Positions 11,313-23,611 of a stretch of 64,000 bases of DNA are shown piece by piece. Origin of the DNA: Siphonodentalium dalli (lineage: Eukaryota > Mollusca > Scaphopoda > Gadilida > Siphonodentaliidae). Under the pieces are notes generated by a model. That model worked only from the letters and a program-made list of their open reading frames with translations. It made no database searches and was not told the origin of the DNA. Positions within the stretch are counted from its first letter, which is position 1. Each line of letters begins with the position of its first letter. The stretch covers positions 9,935,287 through 9,999,286 of the forward strand of contig CP136061.1 of the NCBI GenBank assembly GCA_032622095.1. Reading direction: 5' to 3'. Position numbers and translations under genes: made by a program.

Positions 11313-11358
11313 TATTATGTCATAATGTAGCGTAGGTAATTTCGAAACCATTTTTTTT

Positions 11359-11729
11359 ACCCTGTGCCAATGCATTCTCTTATATATGCGAGTCGACCAT
11401 AGGTCGCCTCGCATATATAAGAGAATGCATTGGCCTAACAATTTTTATAATTTTGTTTTAAATAAATGTTTCTTACAATTTTTAGGACATAAAATAAAAA
11501 ACATCCATTACCCTGCAGGGAGCCCCACACATATATAGACGCATATAGAAGAGTGTCATCTGCTCATGTTTGTCTGGGGCTCTGTATGGGTGAAATTATA
11601 AAATTGTTAAAGAATACAAGAAAAAAATGTTTAAAATTGAAAAAAATTGTTAGACTAATGCATTCTCTTATATATGCGAGGCGACCTATGGTCGACTCGC
11701 ATATATAAGAGAATGCATTGGCACAGGGT
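11359..11729. mobile_element. Double-hairpin MITE, subfamily A copy 1
   Basis: The ends are ACCCTGTGCC and GGCACAGGGT. Just inside each end lies a near-perfect hairpin of about 33 bp per arm (GCCAATGCATTCTCTTATAT...GCGAG, a 15-base centre, then the complement). The two hairpins are inverted copies of each other: the single mismatched pair in the stem is T/C on the left and G/A on the right. The interior contains CCCTGCAGGGAGCCCCACAC and is unlike that of subfamily B. Confidence 0.85.
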
Positions 11730-12071
11730 GAACAAATCCTGATTTACGATTGGATTTTGATATGGCGGGTCACATATATTAAGGTCTGAACGCAAGCCTT
11801 GAACGGACGGTTAATTGTGAAATGTGTCATAATGTTATATTTTACCCCACCCTTACTCGCGCCTTTTGATTGGTCGAGATACATGGTATAGTGTTATGCT
11901 TATTCCAGCACACTACTATACCATACTCGCAGGCAAAAGACAATGAACAGAGGCAACACTCTCGAGAACAGATATACAGACATGTGTTCACCAATTTACC
12001 AATGCGTGTCCAAATGAAATAAAAACATAAACGTGAATATATTTTTCACAGGAACGACGTCAACTTGCGAA

Positions 12072-12606
12072 GTGGTAACATACAGTGGTAACATACAGTG
12101 GTAACATACAGTGGTAACATCCGTGTAATGTATATCAGAGTGGTAACATCCGTGTAATGTATATCAGAGTGGTAACATCCGTGTAATGTATATCAGAGTG
12201 GTAACATCCGTGTAATGTATATCAGAGTGGTAACATCCGTGTAATGTATATCAGAGTGGTAACATCCGTGTAATGTATATCAGAGTGGTAACATCCGTGT
12301 AATGTATATCAGAGTGGTAACATCCGTGTAATGTATATCAGAGTGGTAACATCCGTGTAATGTATATCAGAGTGGTAACATACAGTGGTAACATACAGTG
12401 GTAACATCCGTGTAATGTATATCAGAGTGGTAACATCCGTGTAATGTATATCAGAGTGGTAACATCCGTGTAATGTATATCAGAGTGGTAACATCCGTGT
12501 AATGTATATCAGAGTGGTAACATACAGTTGAATTTAACTTGTGAAGTGGTAACATACAGTTGAATTTAACTTGTGAAGTGGTAACATACAGTTGAATTTA
12601 ACTTGT
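12072..12606. repeat. GTGGTAACAT satellite with three nested unit types
   Basis: All units share GTGGTAACATAC or GTGGTAACATCC. There are about 13 copies of a 29-base unit (ending GTAATGTATATCAGA), blocks of a 13-base unit (GTGGTAACATACA) at the left end and in the middle, and three copies of a 32-base unit (ending GAATTTAACTTGTGAA) at the right. Confidence 0.93.
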
Positions 12607-13204
12607 GGAAAGTTGCGGGCTTTCGTGCATTCAAAAGAAAACCTAAATACTGCGTGTTTTGGTTTATTGAACTAGATTTCAACACATTTTTGCGACGATT
12701 ATGTTTCTCTTAAACTGTGTATCGGTAAGTGGATAATAATACTTGTTCTCAAGAAAACGAGTTGTACACGATACCGTCTTACGAAGGGAATTTCACCAGT
12801 CCAGCAATAATTGGTGTCAGTAGAGTTATGTAGTATGCATGGTGCAAGTTCGATTTTTTTCTGTGAAATATAATAAATAGAGCTTGTCTTCTCGTTGACT
12901 ATATGCGGGTTTTGCGTGGTGCACTATACCCATTCCACTGGGCAATATGCCATCGTTGTCAGCTCTATTTATTAAATATATTCTGGTCACGAATATGTGA
13001 GAATATAGACACATTTATACTGCATATGATTGTAGCGTAAATAATGACCAAATGGACCGACTGATATCGAGGAGTAAAGTATACATGTACATGTAATGTG
13101 CCCACAACAATTTGTACTGATCTCTCAGATATAATGACCGAATGAAATATAGTTATTAACACTTCCATGACTGGAGCTTCCTGAAATTTTGCGAAAACCG
13201 TGTG

Positions 13205-13369
13205 TTAATGCATTCTCTTTTATATGCGAGTCTGCCTATATAGGAAGCCCTGCATATTTGTCTAACAATATTTACCTTCACCTTGTAAGCCAGTGCATTC
13301 TCTTACACATTTATATGCGAGGCTCCCTATTGGAGACTCTCATATACACGAGAAACCACTGGCACAGGA
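13205..13369. mobile_element. Decayed double-hairpin MITE relic
   Basis: AATGCATTCTCTTTTATATG at the left and a degenerate GAGACTCTCATATACACG arm ending GGCACAGG at the right are eroded versions of the hairpins found in the intact copies nearby. It directly precedes the subfamily B copy at 13410. Confidence 0.6.
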
Positions 13370-13409
13370 TCGTTAATGCTGCACAAACGCAGCTCCCGTC
13401 ATGAGATGG

Positions 13410-13860
13410 TTAACCCTTTACCCAACAAACCGGCCAAAAACGCCCAAATAAAGCTTCAACAGCCTAAAATATCTTCGGTCTGTCTCCATAACACCATACA
13501 AATATGGATATCATTGGAACCGGTTTATTGACCACATTGTGGTGGTTACAGTTATGCCCTGTGCCAATGCATTCTCTTATATATGCGAGTCGACCAAAGG
13601 TCGCCTCGCACATATAAGAGAATGCATTGGCCTAAAAAATAGGTTTTTTAAACACTTTTTACCATTTTTTCTTACATTCTTTAACAATTTTATAATTTTT
13701 TCTTACATTATAATATTTTTCTACATTCTTTGACAATTTTATCATTTTTAATATGTGTTAAGCCAATGCATTCTCTTATATATGCGAGGCGACCTATGGT
13801 CGACTCGCATATATACGAGAATGCATTGGCACAGGGCCGTTCTGTTGGATAAAGGGTTAA
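13410..13860. mobile_element. piggyBac-like double-hairpin MITE, subfamily B copy 1
   Basis: The left end is TTAACCCTTTACCCAACA and the right end is TGTTGGATAAAGGGTTAA. The TTAA flank with CCC...GGG termini is the hallmark of piggyBac-type insertion. Inside are about 140 bases of unique sequence, then two inverted hairpins nearly identical to those of subfamily A, separated by an AT-rich spacer. No transposase is encoded. Confidence 0.85.
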
Positions 13861-14965
13861 TGAAAAGTAAAAACCAGACAACAATTGAGAGTCCACAAAT
13901 GTGCAGTACAAGCTCATCTTGATTGAATCATATACCGCGTCGATGTGAACCGATCAACGACCGCATTCGTGTTGACCATCGCCCGGTATAATCTACCTGG
14001 ACTGCATATATATAAACCCAGCTGGTGAATACGAGATCTCGTGTTTCTCAGCCTATAATAATAGTTGAGTTACCGTTGCTGTTTCGAGACATGACAATTT
14101 TGCTTAGAATTAGGGAGTTTGTTGGTCTTATTGTCAAAAAGCTTGTATGTTAAGAGGGAGGTAAAGTGGTAACATTTGAATGGATAATTCAGTGTTGCAT
14201 TTCGGGAAAAGATTTTTCTCAATATTTCCAAAGCGCCGAAAACCGCTTCGCGTCTTATTTGAAAGTGTGAACATATGTTTATTGACAACGCGAATTGGAT
14301 TTTTTATTTTATTTTGTGACATTTGAATTTCGATGGAAATATTTGTAAACAATCATGTACTGTTGACCTACTTTCTAATAATATCCAAACTGGGTCAAAA
14401 ATCTAAATTCTGATCTACGTTGTCACTGTAAGCATTCAATCTTTCCAGTAAGATATGGTATGGTCAACTACGATTTGTAACGTTATTACACGTTAACAAG
14501 TAACATTATCATGCACGCCTAACCTCATCCACATGATACACACCAATATCTACGAAGTACGCAGTTTCCAGGGATACACACTAAAAATCCCTACACTCCG
14601 CACAAATACTAGAAGCGTAATATCTTTATATGCCAGGTACGATCGTATGTGTAACCTGTGGCGTGTGTTACTATGCTAATGGTATTTAGATGCACATGCC
14701 AGAATACTCATATAATTTTACGACGGGAATGCTACACGTGTATATATATCGGACAACGTCTAGGGAAACATGTAAATAATAGTCGGATGGTGTGAACAAG
14801 TGATAATGCGATCACAATGCGACCAGGGATACGCTTAAATGTCTTCAATCAAATGAAGATGTTACCGCTCAGGCAAATCTATGCCTGTACAGCGTTGGTC
14901 GCTTACTTGGTTATGACATGATACATATGAATATTATTTTGTTATGGATTTGAAGTTACTCTCAC
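13861..14965. other. Intron stretch with nothing recognised
   Basis: Between MITE copy B1 and the ShK 1 exon. A GTGGTAACAT occurs once at about 14166, recalling the satellite at 12072. No exon or RNA gene is seen. Confidence 0.6.
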
Positions 14966-15103
14966 CTTTAACGTTGTTGGTTGCCACAGCAGCACATATC
15001 CCACACGTCTGGCGACATAACCTTTTTCCGTTTAATGTTTGACAATATTTCGGGTATGCTGCGAAGTCAGCTGCGCACGTTTCGTCGATGTCGTAACATT
15101 CCT
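14966..15103 (-). CDS. ShK (ShKT) domain 1 exon
   Basis: A phase 1-1 exon of 138 nt (46 residues) has the ShK six-cysteine pattern: ECYDIDETCAADFAAYPKYC, then QTLNGKRLCRQTCGIC. The spacing C-x6-C-x10-C-x8-C-x3-C-x2-C is standard for the family. ShK domains occur in many ordinary secreted animal proteins, especially metalloproteases and peroxidases, and their presence does not make this a toxin gene. Acceptor TTGTTGCAG and donor AAAG/GTGAGA. It joins the kringle upstream through Glu and the sushi exon downstream through Val, both phase 1. It has exactly the same length as the second ShK exon at 2110-2247. Confidence 0.9.
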
Positions 15104-15507
15104 CTGCAACAACAGAACAACATTGAACGAGACAACCATACTGTGCTGTCAGGGGCGTGACGACATGGGTGTGGCGGTGTCTAACTTCACCAACTTTTAC
15201 CAAAATCTTTAATAGTTGGAAATTTCACGACTGACACCACACTAGTTGGAAATTTCAGACCATATACAGGTTGAACTGATAGTTAGATTTTACAACCAGT
15301 ATGTAGTGTGAAATATGTAGTTTTTTAGATCAAGAGTCGCATATGTTACCACTTTCGCTAAAATTGTTGGACTAACATGGCTATCATTTGGAAACATTGC
15401 GCCACCAATTGACAAGTTTCAACTGAAGGGGTGCAGATGTAATTTACTGGACATGCATGGACATGTCGGTCTGTTCAAAGTGGGGTGTATATGGATATAC
15501 ATATATA

Positions 15508-16426
15508 TATATATCTATTATATATTTTGAAAGATCTGTGTGTGTGTCTGTTTGTGTGTAATCGATGGACTCAAATACGGCTCAGCCAATTTCGATGAAA
15601 CTTGGTATTTGGGGGTATTTTCGGGCCACGATGAACATAGGCCTATTAATTTGTTCGTGCGAGGTCAACTTTTCACGTGCCGAGGTCAAATCTGTTTTTA
15701 CGCCGTTTTGCGCTAATATATTTCAGTTCGGTGCTCACAAATCGATTCGATATAGCGCGAATAATAAAATGCCAGTCATATAATTTACACGGTTAGAATC
15801 TGTGGCGTTTCCTCTTTCCAACGATATATAATATGTATGTATCCGTTTTAGTTATCTGCCTCAATTATTAAGAAGAAGTGGCACGATCTTCTATCAGGGT
15901 AAAAACGATGCGTAACTTCTATGACGTCGTTAGAGGTCATAAAGTTAGATCACGTTAACTCATAACCGGCCGATGCATTTGACTGTTTCAGACGTCTTGG
16001 CGATATCTCGGGCACCGATGGTAATTTATCTTTACGTTGAAACTTGATAATTAATGAGCGTGTGTGTATATGATGCGCGTTTATATACTTCAGTGGAAAT
16101 CAAATCGGGTTAAACTGGCGGATTTTTACGGACGAAATTTGATGCATAGGGTATCTCGGTATCCGCTGGGCCGATTTCCCGGTATCCGCTGGGCCGATTT
16201 CCACCATTTTTGGGGTGTGGGACCCCACCTGACCTTGACCTTCAAAATGGTCAATTCAAGGTCAAATCGGGTAAAACCGGATGGATTTCGACGGGTACTT
16301 TTGTCGGGTACTTTTGTTCGGGCACTGTGTTTTGGACGGGTCAAATCGTGACCCCACTTGACCTTGGCCTTCAAAATAGACAATTCAAGGTCAAAGCCCG
16401 GACGAAGTCGGGTCACCTTCTAGTAT
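15508..16426 (-). mobile_element. RTE/SINE-like repeat copy, reverse orientation
   Basis: Read on the minus strand it starts CTAGAAGGTGACCCGACTTC and ends with a GT/CA-type tail and TATATATT. It closely follows the unit at 3988-4766 (shared AAGGTCAAGGT, CACGTTAACG and GTCGTAGAGG-type blocks). Confidence 0.72.
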
Positions 16427-16429
16427 ATA

Positions 16430-17543
16430 TATATATGGTGAGTCATAGGTGTATAACGTCAAGAACAGCGTGGTGGTTTCGCAATTGTATTCACTATCTT
16501 AACTAAATTAAACTATTTAGTTTATGGCGTTAGGCGTATTCGCGGTATACATGCAGTCACCAACCTTGCTAAAATAGCAATGAATGACAATTATTCCCAA
16601 TTATACCATAATTATAACAAACTACTAAAGCAATCGAGCCAGGCCATCGCCAGTCAGCAGTCATTGTTCAGAGGATACAGCTTCTAGGACATAGCTTCTA
16701 GTGTCGGAAATACGCTCTCAATGACATTTTACACATATTTTTCCTTTTAATCTACACTTTCCAAATTTATATAGGAACACATACACATCATAAGGTATGA
16801 ACTTTAAACTATTTTGGATTAAAGTGACATATCAGTCAATGTTAGTTTAAACATATTTTATTAGCAAAGATAGCTAATTGGATTGTTTAAACAGTATTAT
16901 TATGTTATTCCATGTAATTTCATTATATATACAATTACAAATATAGGATGAATCAAGATTTCATGGATCGAATCCCACAGCAAGCGTATGTGCTTATATG
17001 AGTCGTTTCCGTGGATGATTTTCCACATCCCACCATGCGGCAGCAGCCAATATCAAAGGATGAGTCTTTAATTGTTATCAGGTGTTGATAACGAGCTCGT
17101 CGAGAAAGAGATTATATTATATGCACGCGTGGTGGGAAGGGGGTGACGATAGGATATTTCAGTTTTCTTGTATTAACGTAGAACTATGGAGGATGGTGGT
17201 GTTAGTATAAACGTAATATTAACTTGAATGTGTTAGTGAGGATACAGAGGAAATGCGATTTGTTTCAGATAGAAAAGAGGTATGAAATCGTATGACGGAT
17301 GTATCAAATTAGATTGTAGATTTTAGGGAGGAAAAGAAAGTATAGCATTTGGAATGGTATGGTTTGCTGTTGATGAGGACAACCCGTGTGGTGTTTTCTT
17401 CTTCGCGGCGTATCAATCATCAGTCACATTTTTTTTGTTTTTTGTTTCGTTTTGTTTTGTTTTTCCAGATAGACTCGTATGTGGGATTGTCAGTTAAGAG
17501 AAACGTTTGGTATTCTTTATGTACGTTTGAACTTCTATGGCGA
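16430..17543. other. Intron stretch with nothing recognised
   Basis: No exon signature. A T-rich TTTTG-type run lies at about 17428-17465, near the end of LINE copy 2. Confidence 0.6.
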
Positions 17544-18351
17544 TTATAGAATTGGTATCGTATGAAAGGTCGGATGACCCACGTAGAAGTATTTCTGTTG
17601 TTGGGTCACATTTAACAATGAGGCTCTCTGTATAGAGTATGTTATACAATGCAGTAGAAAATGTTCGCTGTCCTCGAGATCACCGCATACGCAATACGGG
17701 TTGTCAGTTAGGAAGTTCGCGTATTTGTGGTAGTTTAAGTTACTACAATTCAACCGTAGTCTTACGTGTAGAATATGATAATGGCGCGAATGTGAGCAGT
17801 TAAAGTGCTTGGGGGATTTTAGTTCGGTTGGTCTCTAAAGATTTTGTGAACGAAGCTAACGATTCCATATTTACGCTATGGTCGAGGTTGTTCCATAGCT
17901 CTGTTGTCGAGGGGATGAAAGAGCGTATATGGGTTTCTGAGTACAATTCGGGGATTCTGAGAGCGTCTGCTTGTGTGGTTTGTATTCCGGATATTGCAAT
18001 ATTCGTGGGAGGAACATGATTTTGCAGATATGTAGGAGACATGCCATTAATCATTTTGTAGAATAGTTTAAGTTTATATGTATTTCGTCGCGCTTTCAAA
18101 GTTTCCCATCCAGTTTCCTTTAATAACGTGGAATTACTAACCGATCTGGTGGCACCTGTTATGGTTCGCGCGGCTTCGTACTGTATTTTCTCTATTTCGA
18201 TCGTCAGATTAGTACAGCCATCCCAAATAACGCAAGGATACTCTAACACGGGTCTAACCAGGGTAATATAACACTTTTGTAGAGATGATCTATCCAGATT
18301 ATATAGATATTTTCGGAGGTAAGATAATGATTTCCACGCGGAGGTCGTCAT
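17544..18351 (-). mobile_element. Degenerate LINE 3' fragment, copy 2
   Basis: The minus-strand ORF at 17800-18351 encodes ITLVRPVLEYPCVIWDGC and YEAARTITGATRSVSN, the same post-catalytic region found in copy 1, followed by TGWETLKARRN. A second frame at 17544-17753 continues with CVCGDLEDSEHFLLHC, the C-x-C-x7-H-x4-C tail of these elements. Because this segment repeats a domain already present in copy 1, it is a second, 5'-truncated insertion and not the end of the first. One frameshift separates the two ORFs. Confidence 0.82.
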
Positions 18352-18936
18352 TTAATTGATATGTGCCCCCATGTACCATCTTTACACAGTACAACCCCTG
18401 GTGCTTATGCACTTCAACTTCCTTTATTGGTTGTTCGATAAGGACTGGGTGTACGATAAGTTTCTTTTTTTCTGGTGCATGCTAGGGATTCGGTTTTTGT
18501 ACCGGATTGGATTGGGGCACAAGTTATTGGTAACTTATTGACACTCCTTTCCAACAACAAATTGACAATTAACAACAAGAGTTAGGCTTTCTGTCCGCAA
18601 TACATATAATACAAAGGTACACAAACAACACTTGATTAAAATATGATGATAATGTGGGGGTACACGTTAAGATGTCAAAGTGTATTATTTGCATCAGAAT
18701 GGGGTGTGATTGTGGGCCTTCGATCGATGATGTGATATGTTGTTTCCCAATTTATGTATTTCTATTTCTATTCGCTAGGTTTGGTATATTATTAATCATT
18801 AAATCGTTGTGTTTCTATAATATACTTTTGAGCAACAATGAATAACTTGCAATGTATTTGCTCAGTCTCATCGGTGGAGCCAAAAAGTATATTTCCAATG
18901 GTCAAGTGTAGTATTAGATATACTAGTTTAGATATA
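18352..18936. other. Spacer between two LINE fragments
   Basis: No gene, exon or clear repeat boundary is visible in this AT-rich stretch, which may contain decayed LINE sequence. Confidence 0.5.
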
Positions 18937-20102
18937 CTATCTAACAGTTTTAATCTTTCGTAAAGTAATGACATTCGAAGAAAAAGTGATATGCTGTTTC
19001 CTCGTGTGCACCACAACATTTCGTTTCCAGCTTGGTTTCGGTTGAACATTTTTTAATTTATGAAATTTTCTTCGTTCTTGCAGTGATTGCCAACCCAGTT
19101 CTGTAAATAATTTATGAATGGCACACGAGCGAGTTAAGCCCGACATAATTCGAGCCGCATCTAAGTGTAATTTGTCTAGCGTATTTAGAAGGGAGTCGGG
19201 AGCACATTCCCAAATAATATCTCCATATTCCATAGGAGGAAGAATGTAAGATATGTACATTAGATTTAAGGATTTATGACTAAGTTTATATTTAATTTTT
19301 CTAAGCATGGATAATCGACCAGAAACCCGAGTTACTATATCATTTATTTGAATGTCCCACCCTAAGTTGGATTGAAAGTTTAAACAGATGTGCCTCGATT
19401 TGGGTGTCACCTAAAAGGATTGGGGGCAATGTTGGGGAGTCTTTTTGGGGAGATACTTGAAATCTTATGAGGGTAGTTTTTGTGGGGTTGAAATTGACAA
19501 GCCACTTTTTGGACCAATTGGTGAGTTTGTCCATGTCATTGTTGACTTTAGTAACAAGAATGGTCTGGTCGGTTTCCGCTGTGGTGATGCACGTATCATC
19601 AGCATATAGTCTAATCAGGGATTCTAAATATTGATGAATAACATTAACATATATGAGGAATAAGAACGTTCCGATTACAGAGCCCTGTGTGACTACAGCT
19701 GAAAGTGGTCTGAAGGGGGGTGCAGTGTTATTCAAAATTACCATTTGCTCTGTCCATTAAATAGCGCTTCAGCCAAGTTAAAAGATCACCGGTAACCCCA
19801 TACTTCCTAAGTTTGAGAAGGAGTCCTCTGTCCCACACTCTCTCGAAGACTTTAGAAACATCACAAAATACAGCACAGGTATGCAAATGTCCTTCGAGAG
19901 ATCGGCATATGTCATGGTGTAACTCTAGTAACGAGAATGTAGTGCTATGTCCAGGAAGGACGCCTGATTGGTGTATATATATCAGCTGATTGGTTTCAAA
20001 CTGTTGAGTTAACGTTTTCAAGACTAATTTTTCAAGAATTTTCCCAACACAACATCGGTCAATGTTAAAATGAGAACAATGAAAATTAGCAACCAAACTC
20101 AA
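18937..20102 (-). mobile_element. Degenerate non-LTR retrotransposon (LINE) reverse transcriptase fragment, copy 1
   Basis: Three overlapping frames on the minus strand carry reverse transcriptase pieces in order. 19728-20102 has finger/palm motifs including CAVFCDVSKVFERVW. 19340-19744 has the catalytic RLYADDTCI motif (near 19595-19615) and NWSKKWLVNFNPTKT. 18937-19410 has the thumb-like stretch YILPPMEYGDIIW and DAARIMSGLTRS. In a shifted frame near 18964-19020 a C-C-x3-H-E-E-T-A-Y-H-F-x3-C zinc-knuckle-like tail follows. At least two frameshifts and an internal deletion make it non-functional. The family looks like the CR1/L2-type LINEs frequent in marine invertebrates; the clade is not certain. 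It sits in the intron between the kringle and ShK1 exons. Confidence 0.85.
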
Positions 20103-20140
20103 ATATTATTTCCAGTTCTGAAACCAACACAAACCGTTAA

Positions 20141-20537
20141 TTAACGCTTTACCCAACAGAAGGGCCCTGTGTCAATGCATTCTCTTATATATGCGAGTCG
20201 ACCATAGGTCGCCTCGCATATATAAGAGAATGCATTGGCTTAACACATTAAAAATTATAAAATTGTTAAAGAATGTAAGAAAAAATGGTAAAAAGTGTTA
20301 ATTTTTTTTTTTTAGGCCAATGAATTCTCTTATATATGCGAGGCGACCTATGGTCGACTCGCATATATAAGAGAATGCATTGGCACAGGGCATAACTGTA
20401 ACTATCATAATGTGGTCAAGGAGCCGGTTCCAATGATATCCATATTGGTATGGTTCTATTGAGACAGACCGAAGATATTTTAGGCTGTTGAAGCTTTGTT
20501 TGGCCGGTTTTGGCCGTTTTGTTGGGTAAAGGGTTAA
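20141..20537. mobile_element. piggyBac-like double-hairpin MITE, subfamily B copy 2 (reverse orientation)
   Basis: This is the same element as at 13410-13860 but inverted: it starts TTAACGCTTTACCCAACA and ends TGTTGGGTAAAGGGTTAA, with extra TTAA at the flanks. Both hairpins are intact apart from single changes (GTCAATGCATT, GCCAATGAATT). Confidence 0.85.
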
Positions 20538-20796
20538 TTACAAATTTGTGTGTGGTGACCCAAACAAAGCTAGGACAAGAAGTGACTGCACTCCACTGAT
20601 ACCGAGCCGAAATTATTAATAAAATAACAACTTTTCATTGTATTTTGCCTCGATGAAAACTCTGCCTATTCATAATATACATACATTATTCATCGTGCTA
20701 ATACAAGAAAACGCGCGAAGGTTATCATTCGTTTCTGTAATGAACAGTCCCTTCCAGTATATGTTGTCATGATTACATATGCATGTATATACGAAC

Positions 20797-20915
20797 CTTT
20801 TCCACACACGTCACAGAAGTCACTCTTGCAATCGGTAACATTGACAAAACACCACGGTCGCAGGCCTTGTCCCGGTCTTCTACATGCATTTCCTTCTAGT
20901 CCGCGGTGTCCATCG
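20797..20915 (-). CDS. Kringle domain, second-half exon
   Basis: A 119-nt exon, phase 2 in and phase 1 out. It encodes GHRGLEGNACRRPGQGLRPW, then CFVNVTDCKSDFCDVCGK. N-x-C-R-x-P, P-W-C-F and C-D-V-x-C match the kringle second half (N-Y-C-R-N-P-D, P-W-C-Y-T, C-x-I/V-P-x-C). The split codon GG|C is Gly. The domain has eight cysteines in all rather than six, suggesting one extra disulphide. The Asp/Trp residues that form the lysine-binding pocket in plasminogen are not conserved in any obvious way, so lysine binding should not be assumed. Acceptor GTCTTGCAG and donor AAAG/GTTCGT. Confidence 0.86.
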
Positions 20916-21699
20916 CTGCAAGACGAGTGATTGTGAGCAAATCCAGACGTGAAAAGAGTCCTTGACTTTAATTATCTACTTTTTTGAAAATAAGTTTTAA
21001 TGGTGAGATTCTGATATAACGGTGTGACTACAATTCCAAAAGTTCTTCATTTGTTTCCACCACAATTCCAAACGTTCTTGATTTGTTTTCCATTGTACAT
21101 AGGCATAATACTGATCTCTAATATAATGTAGCATTACATTCACTGTGTAGGAACTGTTACATCGGAAATCGTTCTATCGCCGGAAGTGTGATGGTTCTTG
21201 CCTGATTTGTTACGGTTCCTGATAATTGAAAATAATCATTTTTGTGACAAAATCACGCATAATTATAGATATCTTGAATATATTAAACTTTCCTGAATGA
21301 ACAGAGGCTGCAGAAGTGCCGTGTTATCGAAACCTGAACTCTAGACCACAATTAACTCGGTATTAGCGAGTTATCACGTAAATATCAACATGTTACCACT
21401 GAAAATCAAGCCACGTGGACGCAATTTCTTTGTTTTTCATGGCGTATAAAATATGAAACGCATTCTGAAGACAAACACTGACTATAAAGTGTACCCGTGT
21501 TATTCTTTTGTAAAATAGCTGAGAAAGTATCCCGATAGGGGTTGATAATTGGGAGCTGTGACCTCGTAATCAACACGGGTGCGTGTTATGGTTCTATTTC
21601 AAACCGAGCATGGCTGTGACGGTTCTGTCCATGAGATTTATTCGAACGATTTATGCACTTGGGTCCGAAAATCGTCTTGTGTATCTGACATTTTAAACC

Positions 21700-23055
21700 A
21701 GATAATGACTGTAGCTTATGTAATTTGCATAATAGAACAGGTATATTAAGAAATAACACAATAAATACCTAATACGGGAGATTAAGTGACATTAATAGGC
21801 AGAAATAAAATATTGAAAGTCCCGATGAGTATAGTATCATAATCATGCCCGCCTATATAAATGACCAATGGTAATATAAATCTACTCTCAGGAGAATATG
21901 ATATGTTATATTCATTTACTTAATCTGGGCATTATTGAAAGATCCAGGTGTGACAATATTTCAATGCCAGCGCCATCATATTTCATCCTCTGAAGTCCGC
22001 CTGAGGGACATTTACACATGTTTGTCGCCCAGACATGAATATAACTTATGAAATCACGTTCAACTGAATCACTGATAGGTTATGACGTGATTGGGGTGGT
22101 GGGGGGGGGGGGGGGCTTGGGAGGGGGTGCTTAATTGGTGTCTATCCCCAACTTTGGTCAAAATGTTCAACAGTTACAAATTTCTTATCTTACAATAGAT
22201 TGGTTTGAAATTTAACACCAACAATATGTTGAAATTGTTCTCTTAATTTGATTTGACAACAATTTAATAGTGGGGATTTTGTCGTTTTTAGACTAACATT
22301 TGCATACTTTCCTACACTTTAAACATGTAATCAACCATATTTGACATATACAAATGGACACCTCTTCTTTAGAGTTGATCCAAAACTCATGATGGGTAGA
22401 CATGAAGTAGGGATCAGGTGTGATATAGTTTTCTATATCACATTTACCCCCCCCCCCAATTGGCAAGAAACTGGTTTAATGGACAAATAATCTAATTCCA
22501 TTTAATTAGTATGCTTTGTATTAAATAATGTATGCTCTTTTGCAAAATAAATCATCTCTCTCTCTCTCCATCTGTTGGGAACATTTCCAATCTTGTGGGG
22601 GTGGGGGCGCCAGGTTGGAAACTTCCAACACTTGGGAATCTTGAAGCCAGTCTAGATGTTTTTTGCAATTTTCAGGTTCAGATATCCACATTTTCTCACT
22701 GGGCCCATGTATCCTGAGTTTCTCCCCCGGTTTGCATGGTGGCCAATCAAAGGCTACTGATCAATTCACTTCAGAATGGTATACAATCTAGAGCTATAAT
22801 GTGTCATGCAGTTGGGGAAAACCAAAGCCCAGGCCTTGTGCATGAGTTTGGTCTGTTTCAAGGGGATGGTGCGGTTGGAAATTCCAAGGTGGACGCCCCA
22901 ACATTGGATACACTCCGGCCCAAGTCCCTGCTCACTTGACACGTTAGTATCGAGGAATAATAATGTGCCTTATAATAGCCAGGTTCAGACACCCATAACA
23001 CTAATTTTTAATGATTCATTTGTATGAATGTTTAGCTAATAATTCAAACAATCTG
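21700..23055. other. Intron stretch with G and C homopolymer runs
   Basis: Poly-G at about 22098-22114 and poly-C at about 22446-22459. A GTTACAAATTTC / TTGGAAATT-type dispersed block near 22160-22270 is shared loosely with 15200-15330, 37580-37760 and 47400-47530. No exon is seen. Confidence 0.55.
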
Positions 23056-23345
23056 TTACTGCATGTTGAATTTAATAGCTGAGCATTCCTACAAATGAAT
23101 CAATAGGATTCAAGTCGCTGCTCTTTATAGCACATTTAGTCATCAAAGAATTAACATCCATATAATAATATTTGTAACTGTATGATTCTTTTCTCTTTTT
23201 TATATGTTACTGCTTGTTGAACTTAATAGCTAAGAATTCCTACAAATTAATCAATAGGATTCAAGTCAATTCTCATTACAGCGCATTTAGTAACCAAAGG
23301 TTTAATATCCATATAATAATATTTGTAACTGTAGGATTCTTTGCT
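23056..23345. repeat. Tandem duplication of about 145 bases
   Basis: Two direct copies share TTAATAGCTGAGCATTCCTA-type starts, CAATAGGATTCAAGTC and CATATAATAATATTTGTAAC. Confidence 0.82.
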
Positions 23346-23611
23346 TTTTTATATCTTCTATTAAAAAATCAGAGATCCCTAGTCAATCTAAAATATGATT
23401 GAATGGAAGATTACCGTGCTTGTATATGGTTTAATAGCTGCATATTCTAGAATTCTAGAATTTAACCTAGATAATCAGCATCCAGCAAGCGGATGCCCGA
23501 CATAAACTTCATAAACTGCGTAATCAGAGCATTGTATGGGTGTCAACTAACTTTTAACGTCTCATTTTTGGCTTTTTGTTGAGTAAAATACGTCTACGAA
23601 AATAGACAACA

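Noticed and set aside
12072..12606. CRISPR-like array
   Set aside because: The units are contiguous with no unique spacers, and the context is a eukaryotic intron; it is a satellite.
2110..15103. Interpreting the ShK exons as venom toxin genes
   Set aside because: ShK modules are common in ordinary secreted proteins; here they are internal modules of a large mosaic protein with no sign of a short secreted toxin precursor.
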